This document shows, piece after piece, positions 9,662-20,700 of a DNA stretch of 64,000 nucleotides. The translations under genes were made by a program, and so were the position numbers. Within the stretch, counting starts at the first letter, position 1, and every line of letters begins with the position of its first letter. Below the pieces are notes generated by a model. It saw only the letters and a program-made list of their open reading frames with translations. It was not told where the DNA came from and ran no database searches. Location of the stretch: NCBI GenBank assembly GCA_018136815.1, contig CM030937.1:3337820-3401819 (forward strand), given 5' to 3'. Source of the DNA: Isochrysis galbana (lineage: Eukaryota; Haptophyta; Isochrysidales; Isochrysidaceae).

Positions 9662-11212
9662 ATGTCAGACATCCCAGTGACTGTGCTCTACCCTCCCGAC
9701 ATGGCCTTGCTCGCGGACGAGCTCGCTCCACAGTTAGGGCCCGACGCACGCAGCCTCTGCACTTCTGAGATTGCCGAGCTCGGTCCGGCGCCTGCCGTAT
9801 GCTGGGAGACCTTCCCCTCGGGCGACCCCGACATCAAGCTGCGGATAGATGCTGTGCGTGGTCGGCACGTTGTCTTCCTCATGAGCTCGGACAAGGAAAT
9901 GATCTTCGAGCAACTCTCGGTACTACTCTTCCTGCAGCGGTTTCACGTGCCTCTTCCGTTAGAGGAGTACGCCAAGGACAAGTGGAAGCGCTCGCTCGCC
10001 GATAGCAAGTACGCCTCGCGCCCACTCGGACCGCACCCGCTCGGCTTATCGCCTCTCCCACTTTTCCTGCCCGCGTGCCGTGACTCTCGCCTCTCGCCGT
10101 GGGCGCAGGTACGAGATCGCCTCCGCCGCCTTCATCACTGTCGTGATCCCATGGTATCGCCACTGCCAGATGGAGCGCACTTCGCGCTGGGCTATCGCCG
10201 ACGGCAAGTGGGTGAACTCGAAGCCCGAGGGCAATTTTGTCGACGTGCCCACCGCGCTGCAGTACGCGGCCCTACTCTCCGCTCCGCCCATCATCGCCGG
10301 GCCGCGCGGCGGAGGCCCCTGGCCCAAGCCACCGCTGCCGCCTCCGCCTAAGAAGCGACTCATGCTCCTTGACATCCACGAGTACGAAGACCTGGAGCTC
10401 GCTCTCAATGCCTCGGGGGCGTGGGCTAACCCGCAAGTCCCATACGACGATGTCTACGGAACGGGCACCTATTTCGCCTCCGCCTTTGACTACTTCCTGC
10501 AGGATATCCTGCTAGCAAAATTTACGGGCGACAAATCAGGCTGCTTTGTCATCTTCCCCGATGCGGGCGCGCACCGCCGGTTCCATCGGATGGTCATGCG
10601 TGCGTGCCAAATTGGCCAGACGCAAATTCTGTGGATCCCAAAGTCGCGCGTTGGGGCTGACATTAAACAGGTGCGCGCACTCCGCTTGCCGCCCGCCCGC
10701 CCACCCGATGAATCCGGCCTCCCTGTTCCCCCTCATTGCGTGGGCCCAAGCCGCCTTCTGCCTCCCCTGCACAGACTAACGGTCTCATGTACCTGGATGA
10801 GGCGGGCGCGGAGCGCCTGCGCGCCGATCCGATTCCAGCTTCGTCGTACGTGCTGCTCGCTGATGATTTCACAAATTCGGGCTCGACGCTGTTTGGCGGC
10901 GCGAAAATCATCCGGAAGCACGCAGACCCAGGCGTCCACGTGGCAGCATATGTTTCCCACTTTGTGGGCAAGTATGACCGCCCGACCGTGTCCAAGTTTG
11001 TGTCCTCGCTCTATGATAGCACGGGCGAGCATAGCTTGGATGAATTCTACTGCACCGATTCGGTCGCGCAGACAATCGCTTGGCTGCGGGAGGACCTGGC
11101 CAAGCGCCCGCAGGATGAAGAGCCGCGGTGCCACATCATGAGCCTTGCACGCGTCATCAAGGACTGGGTCATCACTCATCAGCCTAAAGCCCCGAAGTGC
11201 TGCGCGAGCTAA
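9662..11212 (+). CDS. PRS: Ribose-phosphate pyrophosphokinase (PRPP synthetase), three exons
   Basis: Exons 9662-10008, 10109-10670 and 10775-11212 (448 aa). The introns are GT-AG, 100 and 104 bp, and splice in frame to give LADSKYEIA and ADIKQTNGLM. The enzyme makes PRPP from ribose-5-phosphate and ATP for nucleotide, His and Trp synthesis. The order of blocks fits the plant cytosolic class II PRS type. An N-terminal half has GRHVVFLMSSDKEMIFEQLS, a middle part has DIHEYEDLELAL and GDKSGCFVIFPDAGAHRRF, and the PRPP-binding loop LADDFTNSGST is at about 331-341. An insertion PWPKPPLPPPPKKR interrupts the middle. There is no obvious transit peptide, so a cytosolic location is likely. In most family members the loop reads VDD-x3-G-GT, so the Asn-Ser form here is a variant. 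Confidence 0.88.
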
Positions 11213-11663
11213 AGGGTGCCGTAACGTGTGGGTGAGGACACGATGCAACGCTAGCTCTCGGGCCTCTCGCCGGGAACATGGCTCGGAGCTGTCCGTGCTA
11301 GCGCCGGCATTGGCCCCCGGCGGCATGCACGCTGCACCACACTGGCTAGGCCGCTTGGATGGGCGTAGCGGCGCAGGGCTAAGGCGAATAGGAGCACGAG
11401 CTCGCAAAAGTAGGAGCACGGAGGAGGAGAATGTGTGACGAGAGGTTGTCGGTCGTGCCACTAGGGCAATCACGCAGCGCATGTGCCGTGGGAGCTTTGG
11501 CGCTCTTTCACTATTGTCGCCTTGCCCTCATATGCGCCCGCCCCACCATTGGCTGAGAAGTCGCTTCTTTTCATGCGTCGCAACCCATGGGCCTCACAGA
11601 AAACGATGCGGGGCCTTGTTACGTACGACAAGGGGTGGGATTGGGCGCCCCTTGACATCGGAT
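11213..11663. other. 3' flank of PRS
   Basis: Probable 3' UTR and intergenic sequence. Open frames here are short and unlike any family I know. Confidence 0.4.
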
Positions 11664-12360
11664 AGAAAAAAAATCTGAAGATTCTGGGCTACACACCTAC
11701 ACCTACTAGTTTTCGGTCCTCCCGACACTAGCTAAACACCGCCCTTAATTTCCCTCCTTCCACCTCTTCCCTTGCCCCCCTTCTCCCCTTTTTCTTCGGT
11801 TTCCGGGGTCCGGCCCTGGTGCACTACCTAGGGCCTGGTTCCGAGTGTGGGATTCGGGCAGGCCTCACGTTGCTGCTGGTTTGTTCTTCGCGCGCCCGTC
11901 TGGGCATGTGTGAGAGGCGTAGGTTTCACCGTATCTCGAGTAGCACTGATGTGTCCCCCTTTTGCTGCGACGGGGGTTTAGTTGTTGTTGGTCTCATTAT
12001 CATTATTTATGCTTCTTGGGCTCCTCGACCGCGTGTGCTATCTTCAACTTAGAGGCCAGCTCCATAAGTTCCTTGCCAGGTTTAAGCTCTCCTTTGTTTC
12101 CTATATTGTATATTGAATACGGGGCTCACTTCGCTCGTATCTATCCTTTTCTTTGGTTGTCTTCCCATGCCCGCCTGGGCGGTTCTAGCCGAGTCAGCGC
12201 TGTGTGCAAATATTAGCGCCTTGCTCAGCGTGGTGTATCTTTCTATTACTCTTATAAGTACTGATTCCTCCGAGAAGGCTATGCCATCGTTGTGTCGTTG
12301 TCGTTGTGTATTCTGTAGAAGTCCGTTCGAATATATCTCCATGCTAGTACTAGTAGATAG
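11664..12360 (-). mobile_element. LINE 3' end with ORF2 C-terminal fragment
   Basis: A minus-strand remnant. It includes the segment MGRQPKKRIDTSEVSPVFN (about 12110-12170), which matches MGRQPKKRIDVNEFRPIFE of the copy at 46262-48300. A GC-rich 3' UTR follows (11810-11900, with a GGGGTCCGGCCC block shared by other LINE ends). The terminal hairpin and tail CAGAATCTTCAGATTTTTTTT (minus sense) are at 11664-11690. It abuts Repeat B on the right. Confidence 0.7.
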
Positions 12361-12362
12361 CC

Positions 12363-12640
12363 AACCTACTTTTATAAGTGGGGGGCAATGGGGGCCTCGC
12401 GCGCCCCTCTCTCCATCGCGGACACCCCCCGGGGTGGGCCTGTACAATCAACACCAGCCCTTGCCCTCTGGCAGGGGCTGGGCAATCAACACTCTGGCCC
12501 AGACCCCTAGTGGGCGCGGGCCGTGACTCGCACTCCCATGCCCAACATAGGCCTGCCCTCGAGCTGACTCCCCCCCCCATCCCTGGTCGCGAGGCAGACA
12601 GAGGTCTTCGGGCGGCTCCTAGGGCCAGCGAGGCAAGCGT
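12363..12640 (+). mobile_element. Repeat B, plus copy
   Basis: A non-coding dispersed repeat starting with CAA and the hairpin CCTACTTTTATAAGTGGG (12365-12382), then CAATGGGGGCC. It contains the GC-rich motif CTCCATCGCGGACACCCCCC and a self-complementary CAGCCCTTGCC...GGCAGGGGCTG block. Other copies: 26271-26350 (+), 31337-31545 (+), 48297-48626 (-) and 49730-49955 (-). Confidence 0.7.
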
Positions 12641-12940
12641 GGGAGAGGCAAGGGGGGCCAGGGGCTGAGCCCCACCCAGCCTCCACTGCCCCCTGAGCTG
12701 CCCTGGCTGGCCCTCTGGGAGCCCCCAAAGGGCCTCTGAGAGCAGGCCGTGGCGCGCCGCATGGCGACGCGCCGCAGGGACAGAGGTGGAGGAGAACGGA
12801 GAGAGGGAGAGGGGGGGTTTTGCCCCCCCCCCCCCCCGATGGAGTGCGGTGAGAAACGGGTCTCGTTTGCGCTAGCAAACGGGCGGAGAGGGGCGTCTGG
12901 CGACAGGAGGGGGATGAGGAGGGAGAGGCTCAAGACGCCT
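12640..12940 (+). repeat. Repeat C, copy 1
   Basis: Shares GCGCGCCGCATGGCGACGCG, GATGGAGTGCGGT and the hairpin CGTTTGC-GCTA-GCAAACG with 48640-48900. The matching block runs about 260 bp. A poly-C tract of 17 interrupts it. No coding frame is conserved between the copies. Confidence 0.65.
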
Positions 12941-13394
12941 ACGGGAACCACGGTGGCAGGTATCTCGAGGCGCAGCCTTTTAGTTCTCGAGGACAGCTCG
13001 CGGCGAGAGCTGTAAGGGCCGTTTCTTTTCATGACGAGAGCCTCTCGTCATGACGAGAGGTTCCTCCCCCCCCCCCCCCCCCCCGCAGAACCAATTGGCG
13101 ATGAGGATGCGGCGCGCCGAGGCTGTCAGCTCGTTCCCCTCCCATCGGGCGAGGTTTTCGTCATCATCCAGCCATGCGTCATGCGTCGCACTCCTGCACT
13201 CGACGTCTCCGCAAGAAATAAGAAACCCCCACCCCACCCCACCCCCACCCCGCCCCTAAGTTACCTCAAATAAGAAAACTCCGGGCGGAGCCCGATGGAG
13301 GCAAGAAAGCTTTAGAAGCTTTTGAGTCCTGTTTTCTTAAATGGTGCACCCACACTGTACTCCTATCCCGTATCTGCCCCATCTAGGTTGCTAA

Positions 13395-13585
13395 CCTAGA
13401 TGGGAAATACGGTGCCGGGGCCTGCAAACCTGCAAATACAGCCAAATACATATGTATTTGGCCTCCGGCCAAATACATTTCAAATACATTCGAGGCCTAC
13501 AACCCAGGACACGCTTCAAATACAGCCAAATACATATGTATTTGGCCTCTGGCCAAATACGGTAAATACGTATTTCCCATCTAGG
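13395..13585. mobile_element. hAT-like MITE of AAATAC/GTATTT hexamers
   Basis: A 191-bp element with 17-bp perfect terminal inverted repeats (CCTAGATGGGAAATACG). It is flanked by 8-bp duplications with one mismatch (GTTGCTAA at 13387-13394, ATTGCTAA at 13586-13593). The interior is almost wholly palindromic. Two copies of AGCCAAATACATATGTATTT are each followed by a GGCC(T/C)C(C/T)GGCC hairpin. No coding capacity. Confidence 0.8.
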
Positions 13586-13705
13586 ATTGCTAACCGTAGG
13601 AGTCCCATACTAGAGCTCTGCTAGTAGTAAAAAAAAGGACGGCGGTGAAGAGCGCAAGAGCGCGGGAATCCCCCCCCTCCCCTCCCCCCTGCCCCTGCCG
13701 CCGAG

Positions 13706-15243
13706 ATGCGAGTGGCGCTGCTCGCGCTCGCCGCGACGTGCGAGGCGCTGCCGGCCGGAGCGCGGCTCGTCCCGGCGCGCATGAGCACGCTCTCCCAGCC
13801 TACTGCCGCCGCGCGCCTCACTGGCACCCAGCTCCTCGATGGCGTCGGCAGCTTCTCCGACCGCGGATGGCGTGAGCGCACGCTCGGTGCGTTCGAGGCG
13901 CTCGCCCTCGAGGAGCGTGTTGCGGTGCTGGATGAGGCGCTCAGAGAGATCGAGGCAGCCGAGGAGGCCCGTTTAGCCCAGCGACGCTGGCCGCTACCAC
14001 TGCGCTCGAGGCGGAGCAAGCGCGGCGCCTTTGCTCGTCTCCTGAAAAAGTCGGTGGGCGGCGGCACAGTAGGAGTCGACAATGCGCGTGCCCGCCGCTG
14101 CCTGTCGGTACTGTGCCGCCAAGCAGCACTGAAGGGTGGCATCTGGCGCCTTGAGCGTGAGGCCGACGTGGCTGGACGTCGGGTGGATATGACTGAGATG
14201 CTCAAGCGCACGCCGCAAAACCTGGAGGCGCCGCAGTATTCCGTCCTTCGCAGCTTCTCAAACTGGGAGGTCCGGCGCTATGACGACTTCGCTGTGTGCA
14301 GCACCTCAACGCGCTCTGGCAGCTCAATGCCAACTGCGGGGGCCTTTCAGGCGCGAACTCTGCCTGCTCATGTGTTCCGCCCCTGAGCCGCCTCTCGCAC
14401 GCTTGCGGTCGCCAGTTGCATCGTGCAAACCTGTGGCGTTGGCTTGCTGGCCATAATCCTCGGCAACCAACCGCGCTGCCGCGAGCAGTGCCTACCCGTG
14501 CGAGTGATCCCATACTAGCCCACGCTGATGTTGCGCAGGCCCTCGCTGGTTTCATCTTCGGCGGCAACAAGGAGTCCGAGAAACTTGCCATGACTACACC
14601 CGTGTTCACCTCCACTGACAGCGCTGGCACGCGCAAGATGGCCTTTGTCTTGCCCAGCCGTTTCTGGGGTGGCACTGCCGACGCGCCTCCTACCCCCATC
14701 GATGCGAATGTCGTGGTGGAGGATGCGGCAGCGGGCGGTCTACTTGGCGCCCGTGTCGTTGGGGTGCTCTGGTTTGGTGGCCTAGCCTCTGAATCTGAAG
14801 TCTCGAGGCGAACGGCCGAGCTCCAGCTCTCCATTGAACAGTCCGGGGAATGGCACGTTGTCCAAGGCGCCAGCTCTTTCCTGATGCAGTATAACGACCC
14901 ATTCACTCCGCCGTGGGCACGACGCAACGAGGTTGCCATTGCAATCAGTGACGCAGCGAAGAGTGCCGAGACGCCTGTCGATGTGAAGCCGCCCATCGTC
15001 TCCACCTCCAACTTGCCGTCAGTTGCACGACAAGAAAGCCAGACCAAGTGGATCGAGCAGGCGCTGCAGCGGGTGAGACTGAGCAGAGGGACCGCGACCA
15101 CCAAGACCTCTCGATCTGACACTCTGGTCACAATCCCCGCGGCTACATCCAAGACAGAATCTACCTCGGAGGAAGCTATCGCGGCTGTTATGATGGGAGA
15201 GCCACTGCCACCAAACGGCTTCGAATGGGGCTTGACCCTCTAA
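13706..15243 (+). CDS. SOUL haem-binding family protein, two exons
   Basis: Exons 13706-14350 and 14539-15243 (449 aa). The intron has a GC donor (TTTCAG|gcgcga) and a TTGCGCAG acceptor, giving TAGAFQ|ALAGFIFGGNKES. This reproduces the expected SOUL alignment, whereas a GT donor 38 bp further would insert unrelated residues. An N-terminal leader MRVALLALAATCEALPAGA suggests a signal peptide or the first part of a bipartite plastid leader. Residues 20-190 are an uncharacterised helical extension. The SOUL domain starts at YSVLRSFSNWEVRRYDDFAV and continues with ESEKLAMTTPVF, WGGTADAPPTPIDANV and a C-terminal RRNEVAIAI. Proteins of this family bind haem or tetrapyrrole. About 90 low-complexity residues follow the domain. 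Confidence 0.85.
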
Positions 15244-15371
15244 ACATTTCGAGCGTGAGGAACTTGCAAATTACCACATGAACGGCGCGCTTAGCTGCGC
15301 CGTATCAGCATGTGTAGTATTTGAATTTCATTATATTCTAGCTATGCAAACTAACTTTATAGTGGTTGCGA
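15244..15371. other. 3' flank of SOUL gene and LINE 5' end
   Basis: A short AT-richer stretch ending in CAAACTAACTTTATAGTGGTTGCG directly before an ORF1-type ATG at 15372. It can form a decayed version of the 5' hairpin. Confidence 0.4.
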
Positions 15372-16150
15372 TGGAGCGCGCCGGCACGCCTCTCCTTCTC
15401 CTCTCCGGGCACCCCGCCGAGGGCAGCTCCCCAGCCCCCATGGACCAGCCGCAGTGGAAGCGACCGCGCCCGCCATCAGAGGCCGAACAGGTGCGTGCGA
15501 CTCCGGTCGCACCCCGCGGCCCGTGGCCTCGGCCACAACCAACACAGCAGACAGCAGACTTGCTGGCCCCCCTCATCCCCAAGTCCCCAAGTCCGCAGAC
15601 AACAGCAGAGCATGGGCATGGGCATGCCTTATGGTTATGGCAGAGGCCCCTCTCGCACTGCTCAGCCAGCGCGGCCCGAGACCGGGTGGCCTCTATGGGC
15701 AAAAACATCTGACGGCAAGCATCAACCCAGAGACCAACAGCACGGCCACAGAAACACAACACCGCACGCAACGCAGCCTACAAGCTAGCACGACACACAC
15801 GCACACCCTGCCAAAGAGCGGAGGATCCCACACGCCAAGCCAACCGCCCGCGAACACAAGACGGGCCCATCCCACATCCCACACCCCTGCCTGTTTTGCA
15901 GGGGCAGGGGCCTGACTCTGCAGATGACAGATGAAGAACAACCTATAACCTATGGACTCGGACGCAACATACGTCCTCTCATTCTAGCAGGCGGGCGACC
16001 CCACGCTCAACGACACGGCGGCCTACGCCGTCATACTGGAGCTTCTTCTCGCGAACTCGAGGGCGTCGACCCGGAGCCTGACTTCTGGGCCCGCTCTGCG
16101 AGGGGCCCACGGCACATTGCGTCAATGAAGATTGTGCGCAGCAATTCCAG
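15372..16150 (+). pseudogene. LINE ORF1 fragment, plus strand
   Basis: Starts ATGGAGCGCGCC like the other ORF1 copies (MERAGTPLLLLSGH). Frame changes follow through a Pro/Gln/Thr-rich tail. Near 16050 it contains LEGVDPEPDFWARSARGP, which matches LEGVDLEPDFLSKSASGPWE of the intact ORF1. At least two frame disruptions. Homology ends about 16150. Confidence 0.6.
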
Positions 16151-16334
16151 TGATTGCCTGGAATGGATGGGGTGCATCGTCCGGGGACGGTCTGGTGGCC
16201 ATCGGTAAAATAATACCGGAGGGGGGCCTGAAATATATTTCCGCACGGCCGTCAAAGGTCTGAAATCGGGTATTTTTCGAAAATTTTGCCGGCAGACCCC
16301 CGGTTTTGTTTGCTGATCTCCCATACCCATACCA

Positions 16335-16440
16335 GAATCTATAGGGAGCTTATTTAGTCCGTCGTTTGCCCATTACAGATGGTGCCCTCCGCACCTCCCT
16401 AGTGAGAGTGACCGGGCTAAGGTCATCGCCCTCAGTGAAG
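16335..16440 (+). repeat. Repeat E copy
   Basis: The block CGTTTGCCCATTACAGATGG plus CCTCCGCACC, ending with GTGACCGGGCTA. It is shared with 33160-33265 and, inverted, with 34690-34775. Part of it resembles the subterminal region of the 59929-62233 transposon. Confidence 0.6.
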
Positions 16441-17785
16441 TAGGCGAGCAGCGAACTGTTACGCCACTTACCGCGGACTCGCTGCACCTTACGCACCTCC
16501 TGCGCCTCACGAGAGTGTGCGACCGCGCGACCGCCAGGCACAGCGCCGCCAGCAGACGCTTGCGCCGCCGACTCATCCCCAGCGTTGAATTTTCTTTTCG
16601 GGACGCCAAAACGTATGGATGACTTGGCGGCCGTGATCTCCGTAGCGCGCGCGACTGGGGGGCCAAGCCTGTAGAGCTCAAGTCTAGTAAAGAGTTCGAC
16701 CGAATCTCGGAACTTTGAGGAGAGGAGGGGTGTGAGATGAAACGGATCTGTTCTGTCCCGCGCGTCGGCGTCTCTCGTGCGCGGCGGAGGAGTTCGGATC
16801 TCGTGGCGATGGCGGCGGTGTTTGGCCTCGCGTCCAACTCGTCTGCTCTGAGGAGAGAGAGAGAGAGCCGCCAGGCCTCGTCTGTCTCGTGTGGCGAGTG
16901 CCCCCCATCCAAAGGGGAGAGCCGCCGACCATCGGTGGGCCCGGGGGGGGGGATGGTTCTGGGTCTCCTCCGACTTTGTCTTCCGAGAGAGTCGGCCAGG
17001 CAGCGGAGCTCCGGCGCGGGGGGGGGCGGAGAGGTGATCCAAACCTTCTCGTCTCCTCTCTCTGTCGAGGGGGAGAGAGGGGATCCCCGTCGGGCGCACT
17101 CCTCATTTTCCTCTCCTGGGAGTGGGGGGGAAGCCTCCCGCACTCTCCCTCTCTCTTCTCACTAGCCCTTTCTCTTCTCTCTCTTCTCTCTGTGGCTCTC
17201 TCTCGCTCTGTCTCTCTCTCTCTCGCGCGCTCACTCTCTCTCCGATTCTCTCCCAATCATCTCGGCGGCGCATTCTGCTCGATGAGACGGGACGAGAGAG
17301 CCTTGATAATGGGGGCGGGGGGGGGGCGGCGGCGGGGGGGGGCGGAAGGAATGGGACTGGGAGAGAGGGGCAACGGGCATCGTGGGCGGGGGGGAGGGGG
17401 GCGCGCGGGGGGGGCGGGAAGGGGCAGAGAGAAGAGCCGGATCAACAGGCAGATCTTCTTCTTCTTCTTCTTCTTCTCTCTCCCCTCTCTCCCCTCCCCC
17501 CCCCCCCCCCCCCACCTCTCTCCCTCTTTCTCCCTCTTTCCCTCTCCTTCTCTCTCCCTTCCGTGACCCCCCCTCCCTCCATCGTCCTCCTCGCAGGCTG
17601 GCACCCTCCCAGCCGCGGGCTCCCATCGAGCCTCCGCACCCACCCGCACCCACTCGGCCGGCTCGCCCTGTCCAACCCACCACCATCAACATCAACCTCC
17701 TCTTGGCCGCCCGTTCTCTGCTCCCGCACACTCCGTGAGGCGGAGAGGCAGCGAGGGAGGCAAGGACAGCTCTCAGCCACAGTGA
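16441..17785. other. G/C- and CT-rich upstream region of the receptor gene
   Basis: Contains (CT)n tracts (17160-17245), a poly-G block (17305-17425), CTTCTTCTTCTT and poly-C (17452-17510). Minus-strand frames 16350-17099 and 16373-17143 are open, but their 3' ends lie in Repeat E and I cannot support them as genes. A signal-peptide exon for the receptor may lie here but could not be placed. Confidence 0.45.
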
Positions 17786-20700
17786 ATGGTGGTCCCGCCG
17801 CTCTCCGTGTACAGCGCGGGAGGTTGGGCGGCTGGACCACTCCTTCACGAGGCGATACGCTCATACAATGCGCTCGGCCTCTCTGACGCCCGCCTCGTGC
17901 ACGAACCAATGGCGTCGGAACAGGCGCTCTGTCGCTTGCTGAACTGGAGCGACGTGTGCGCCTTGGGAGCCGAAGAGGCCACACCCCACATCGTGCACTG
18001 GGTGGGGCTCGATTCCGAGGTCACCGACGAGCAGCACGCCGCCCATCCCGACCTTCAGATGTACCCCATTGCAGCCACTGCCGTCGTACCAATCTACCAC
18101 TTGCCAAACGCCACATCCTCAGACCCGCCACTTGTCCTATCACGGGGTGTGCTCGCGGACGTCTTTCGCTCTGTGATCACAAGGTGGGATGACGAGCGCA
18201 TCGCTGCGGAGAATCCAGCGCTAGTTGCCTTGGGAAGGCTGCCAGCGGCCGACATCCTCGTCGTGGTGCAGAGCGACAATTCGAGCACAACCGAGACGTT
18301 CCGGAGGGCCCTGACAGCCTTCGATATGGATGGGTTCGGCAGGCAGGTGGGGGTGTCGCCGGGGCCGGAATGGGGCAATAGTAGCGTGTACCGATGCAAC
18401 AGCGCCTCGTTTGGCCCGGCCCCATGCGTGCTGGCGACACCCCAGGCCATTGGGTATGCACCGCTTAGCGTCGTCCAGGACCTCGGTTTAGCTGCGGTTT
18501 CTATCCTTCACCCAGCATCGAACACGCCGGTGGCGGCTTCGACGCACAGCGTCTGGAATGCCCTCTCCGAGGGTGCTAACAGCTCCGGCATTCCCCTTGA
18601 TGGTCCAGCTCGCCTGAGTATGGATATTACGAACGCCCAGGAAGCCATGTCGTGGCCCATTGCGGGCCTCGTCTACATGGCCATGCGAAAGCATTCGTCG
18701 GAGCCGATAAGCGAGTGCGACGGCCGGCGAGAGGCAGTGCTCTTCTGGCGCTGGTTCTACACGACACGCATCGTGGGTCGAATCGCGGACCGACTGGGTT
18801 ACGTCTGGCTGACCGAGCACATCCGCTTGCTTGTACTCCAGCGGTTCAAGGCGGACGTGAAGTGCAATGGCGCGCGTGTTTACACACGTGCGGATACGAT
18901 TGAGGGTGGGGGTGTCGAATGGCTCGCTTCGGACCTCAGACGACTTGCGCTCTCGTATGCTGGAGGGATCGCCACCTATCAGGCAGTGGGCGACCTGCAG
19001 GGATTTCAAAGGCTTACCGAGGGTGGCACTGAGTACGCCGTTTCGTCTGAGGACATGATGAGTGCTGTGAACGGCTCTCTCGACGAGTTTGCGGCGGTTC
19101 CATTTCGTGGCATCGGTCTGGCGGCCATATTTTCCTTCTGCGATGGTGTTCTTGCCGACACCTGCGTGCTTTCCGACAGAACACTCGTGCTCGACATCGA
19201 CGTGCTCGTCGCCGTGATGAACGGGACGCTCACGCGATGGCTCGACCCTCGCATTGTTTCCCTCAATCCATGGATGAGCCTCGAACTATATGCGACCGCC
19301 ATCGGCAGCGACAGAGAGATCGCCCTCATCGGAGAGGTCCCATCTTCAGGCGCCAGCCAGCTCCTTGTGCACCTTCTAAGGAGATATAGGCCTTACGCCT
19401 CTCTCAGCGCCCTAGAGACGGTCGGCGGCCGCGCCATCTTCGAGACCACAAGCAGTCGTGTGGCTGCTCGCATTGCAGCAATGGCCTTCTCCCTAGCCAT
19501 CGTGCCGTACTCCAACGTGGTGGCTGGAATGCACGTTGCTTCTATTGCGTCCGATGCCTTGACCTCGGCTGTCATGCCATCGTTGGCCACGATCGGCGCC
19601 TGCGTGTGCGCAAGGCCACGGATTGGGGGACCACATGCTTTTCAAGCTGACGGGGTGTGCCCATCCGACGAGGCCTCGCCGACTTTGTGCTACCCACTCT
19701 CCACCTCGCTTGTGCTCGCGACAAAGCGGCACTACGACGGAGCCCAGTGTGCTTTCGGCGAGTCGAGGTACAGATTTTTTCGATGGCTCCTCGACGCGGA
19801 GAGCAAGACACCCGCAACTCGCACCCTCTCCTTGGCCGCATACACGCCACGCAGAGTCGAGCGAGAGCTATCCTCTTTGACTTGCGACGGCGCTAGCTTC
19901 GCCGACGCACTCATCGATACGAAGCCGCTGAATGTGTACGCTACATCCGCCACGATCTTTGTGGGAATCTTTCTGATCATCTTCTTCGTCGCTTCCGATG
20001 GCTTTTTCTTTGTCCATCGCCGCACCTCGGCTGTCAAGACGGGCCAGCTGCACTTCCTCGGGCTCACCTCTTGTGGATGCATCTTTCTTTTGGTTGCTAT
20101 GTGCCTTGCCACCCTTGATCAGCAGGGAAGGGCACCTGTGGAGTCAGTGCCGGTAGGAGAACCAGGACGTTATCCATTACTCGATGTCGCATGTGGCAGC
20201 CAGGTGTGGCTGTACTTCATTGGCTCGTCCCTCACCTATACCCCCCTCACATTCAAGCTGTGGCGTGTGAAGCGTTTGCTGATCAACCCGGCGATGCGAA
20301 CGGTCCGCAGTCGCGTGCGTCACTACCTCCTGTGGGTCGTGGCGTTGCACCTGGCTGACGTGCTCTTGTTGGTCGCATGGAGTGCCGTTGCTCCACCATT
20401 CTACCGCGTGGAAGTCTTCATTTCGGACGCCCCCACGCGGGCCGAGACGTGGCACGGCTCATGCGAGATCCTCCCGCACGGTAGTCAACCCTTTGCGGTT
20501 GCTTTGCTGCTCAAGCAACTCGGTACCGTCCTGTTTGGCCTTTACCTATGCAGCGGCACGCGCCACCTCAGCGAGACGTACTCGGACGGCCCAGCCATGT
20601 CATTTGTCCTCTCAAGTTACATCGAACGAACGCTGACAGCGTTCTTGCTTTGCTTGTTCCTCTACCCCTTCACCAGCTCGGGATCGCCGATGGCTTTCTT

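Noticed and set aside
16350-17256. Minus-strand frames up to 256 codons divergent from the receptor gene
   Set aside because: Basic/Pro-rich composition from CT and G tracts. Their 3' ends lie in Repeat E. No domain is visible.
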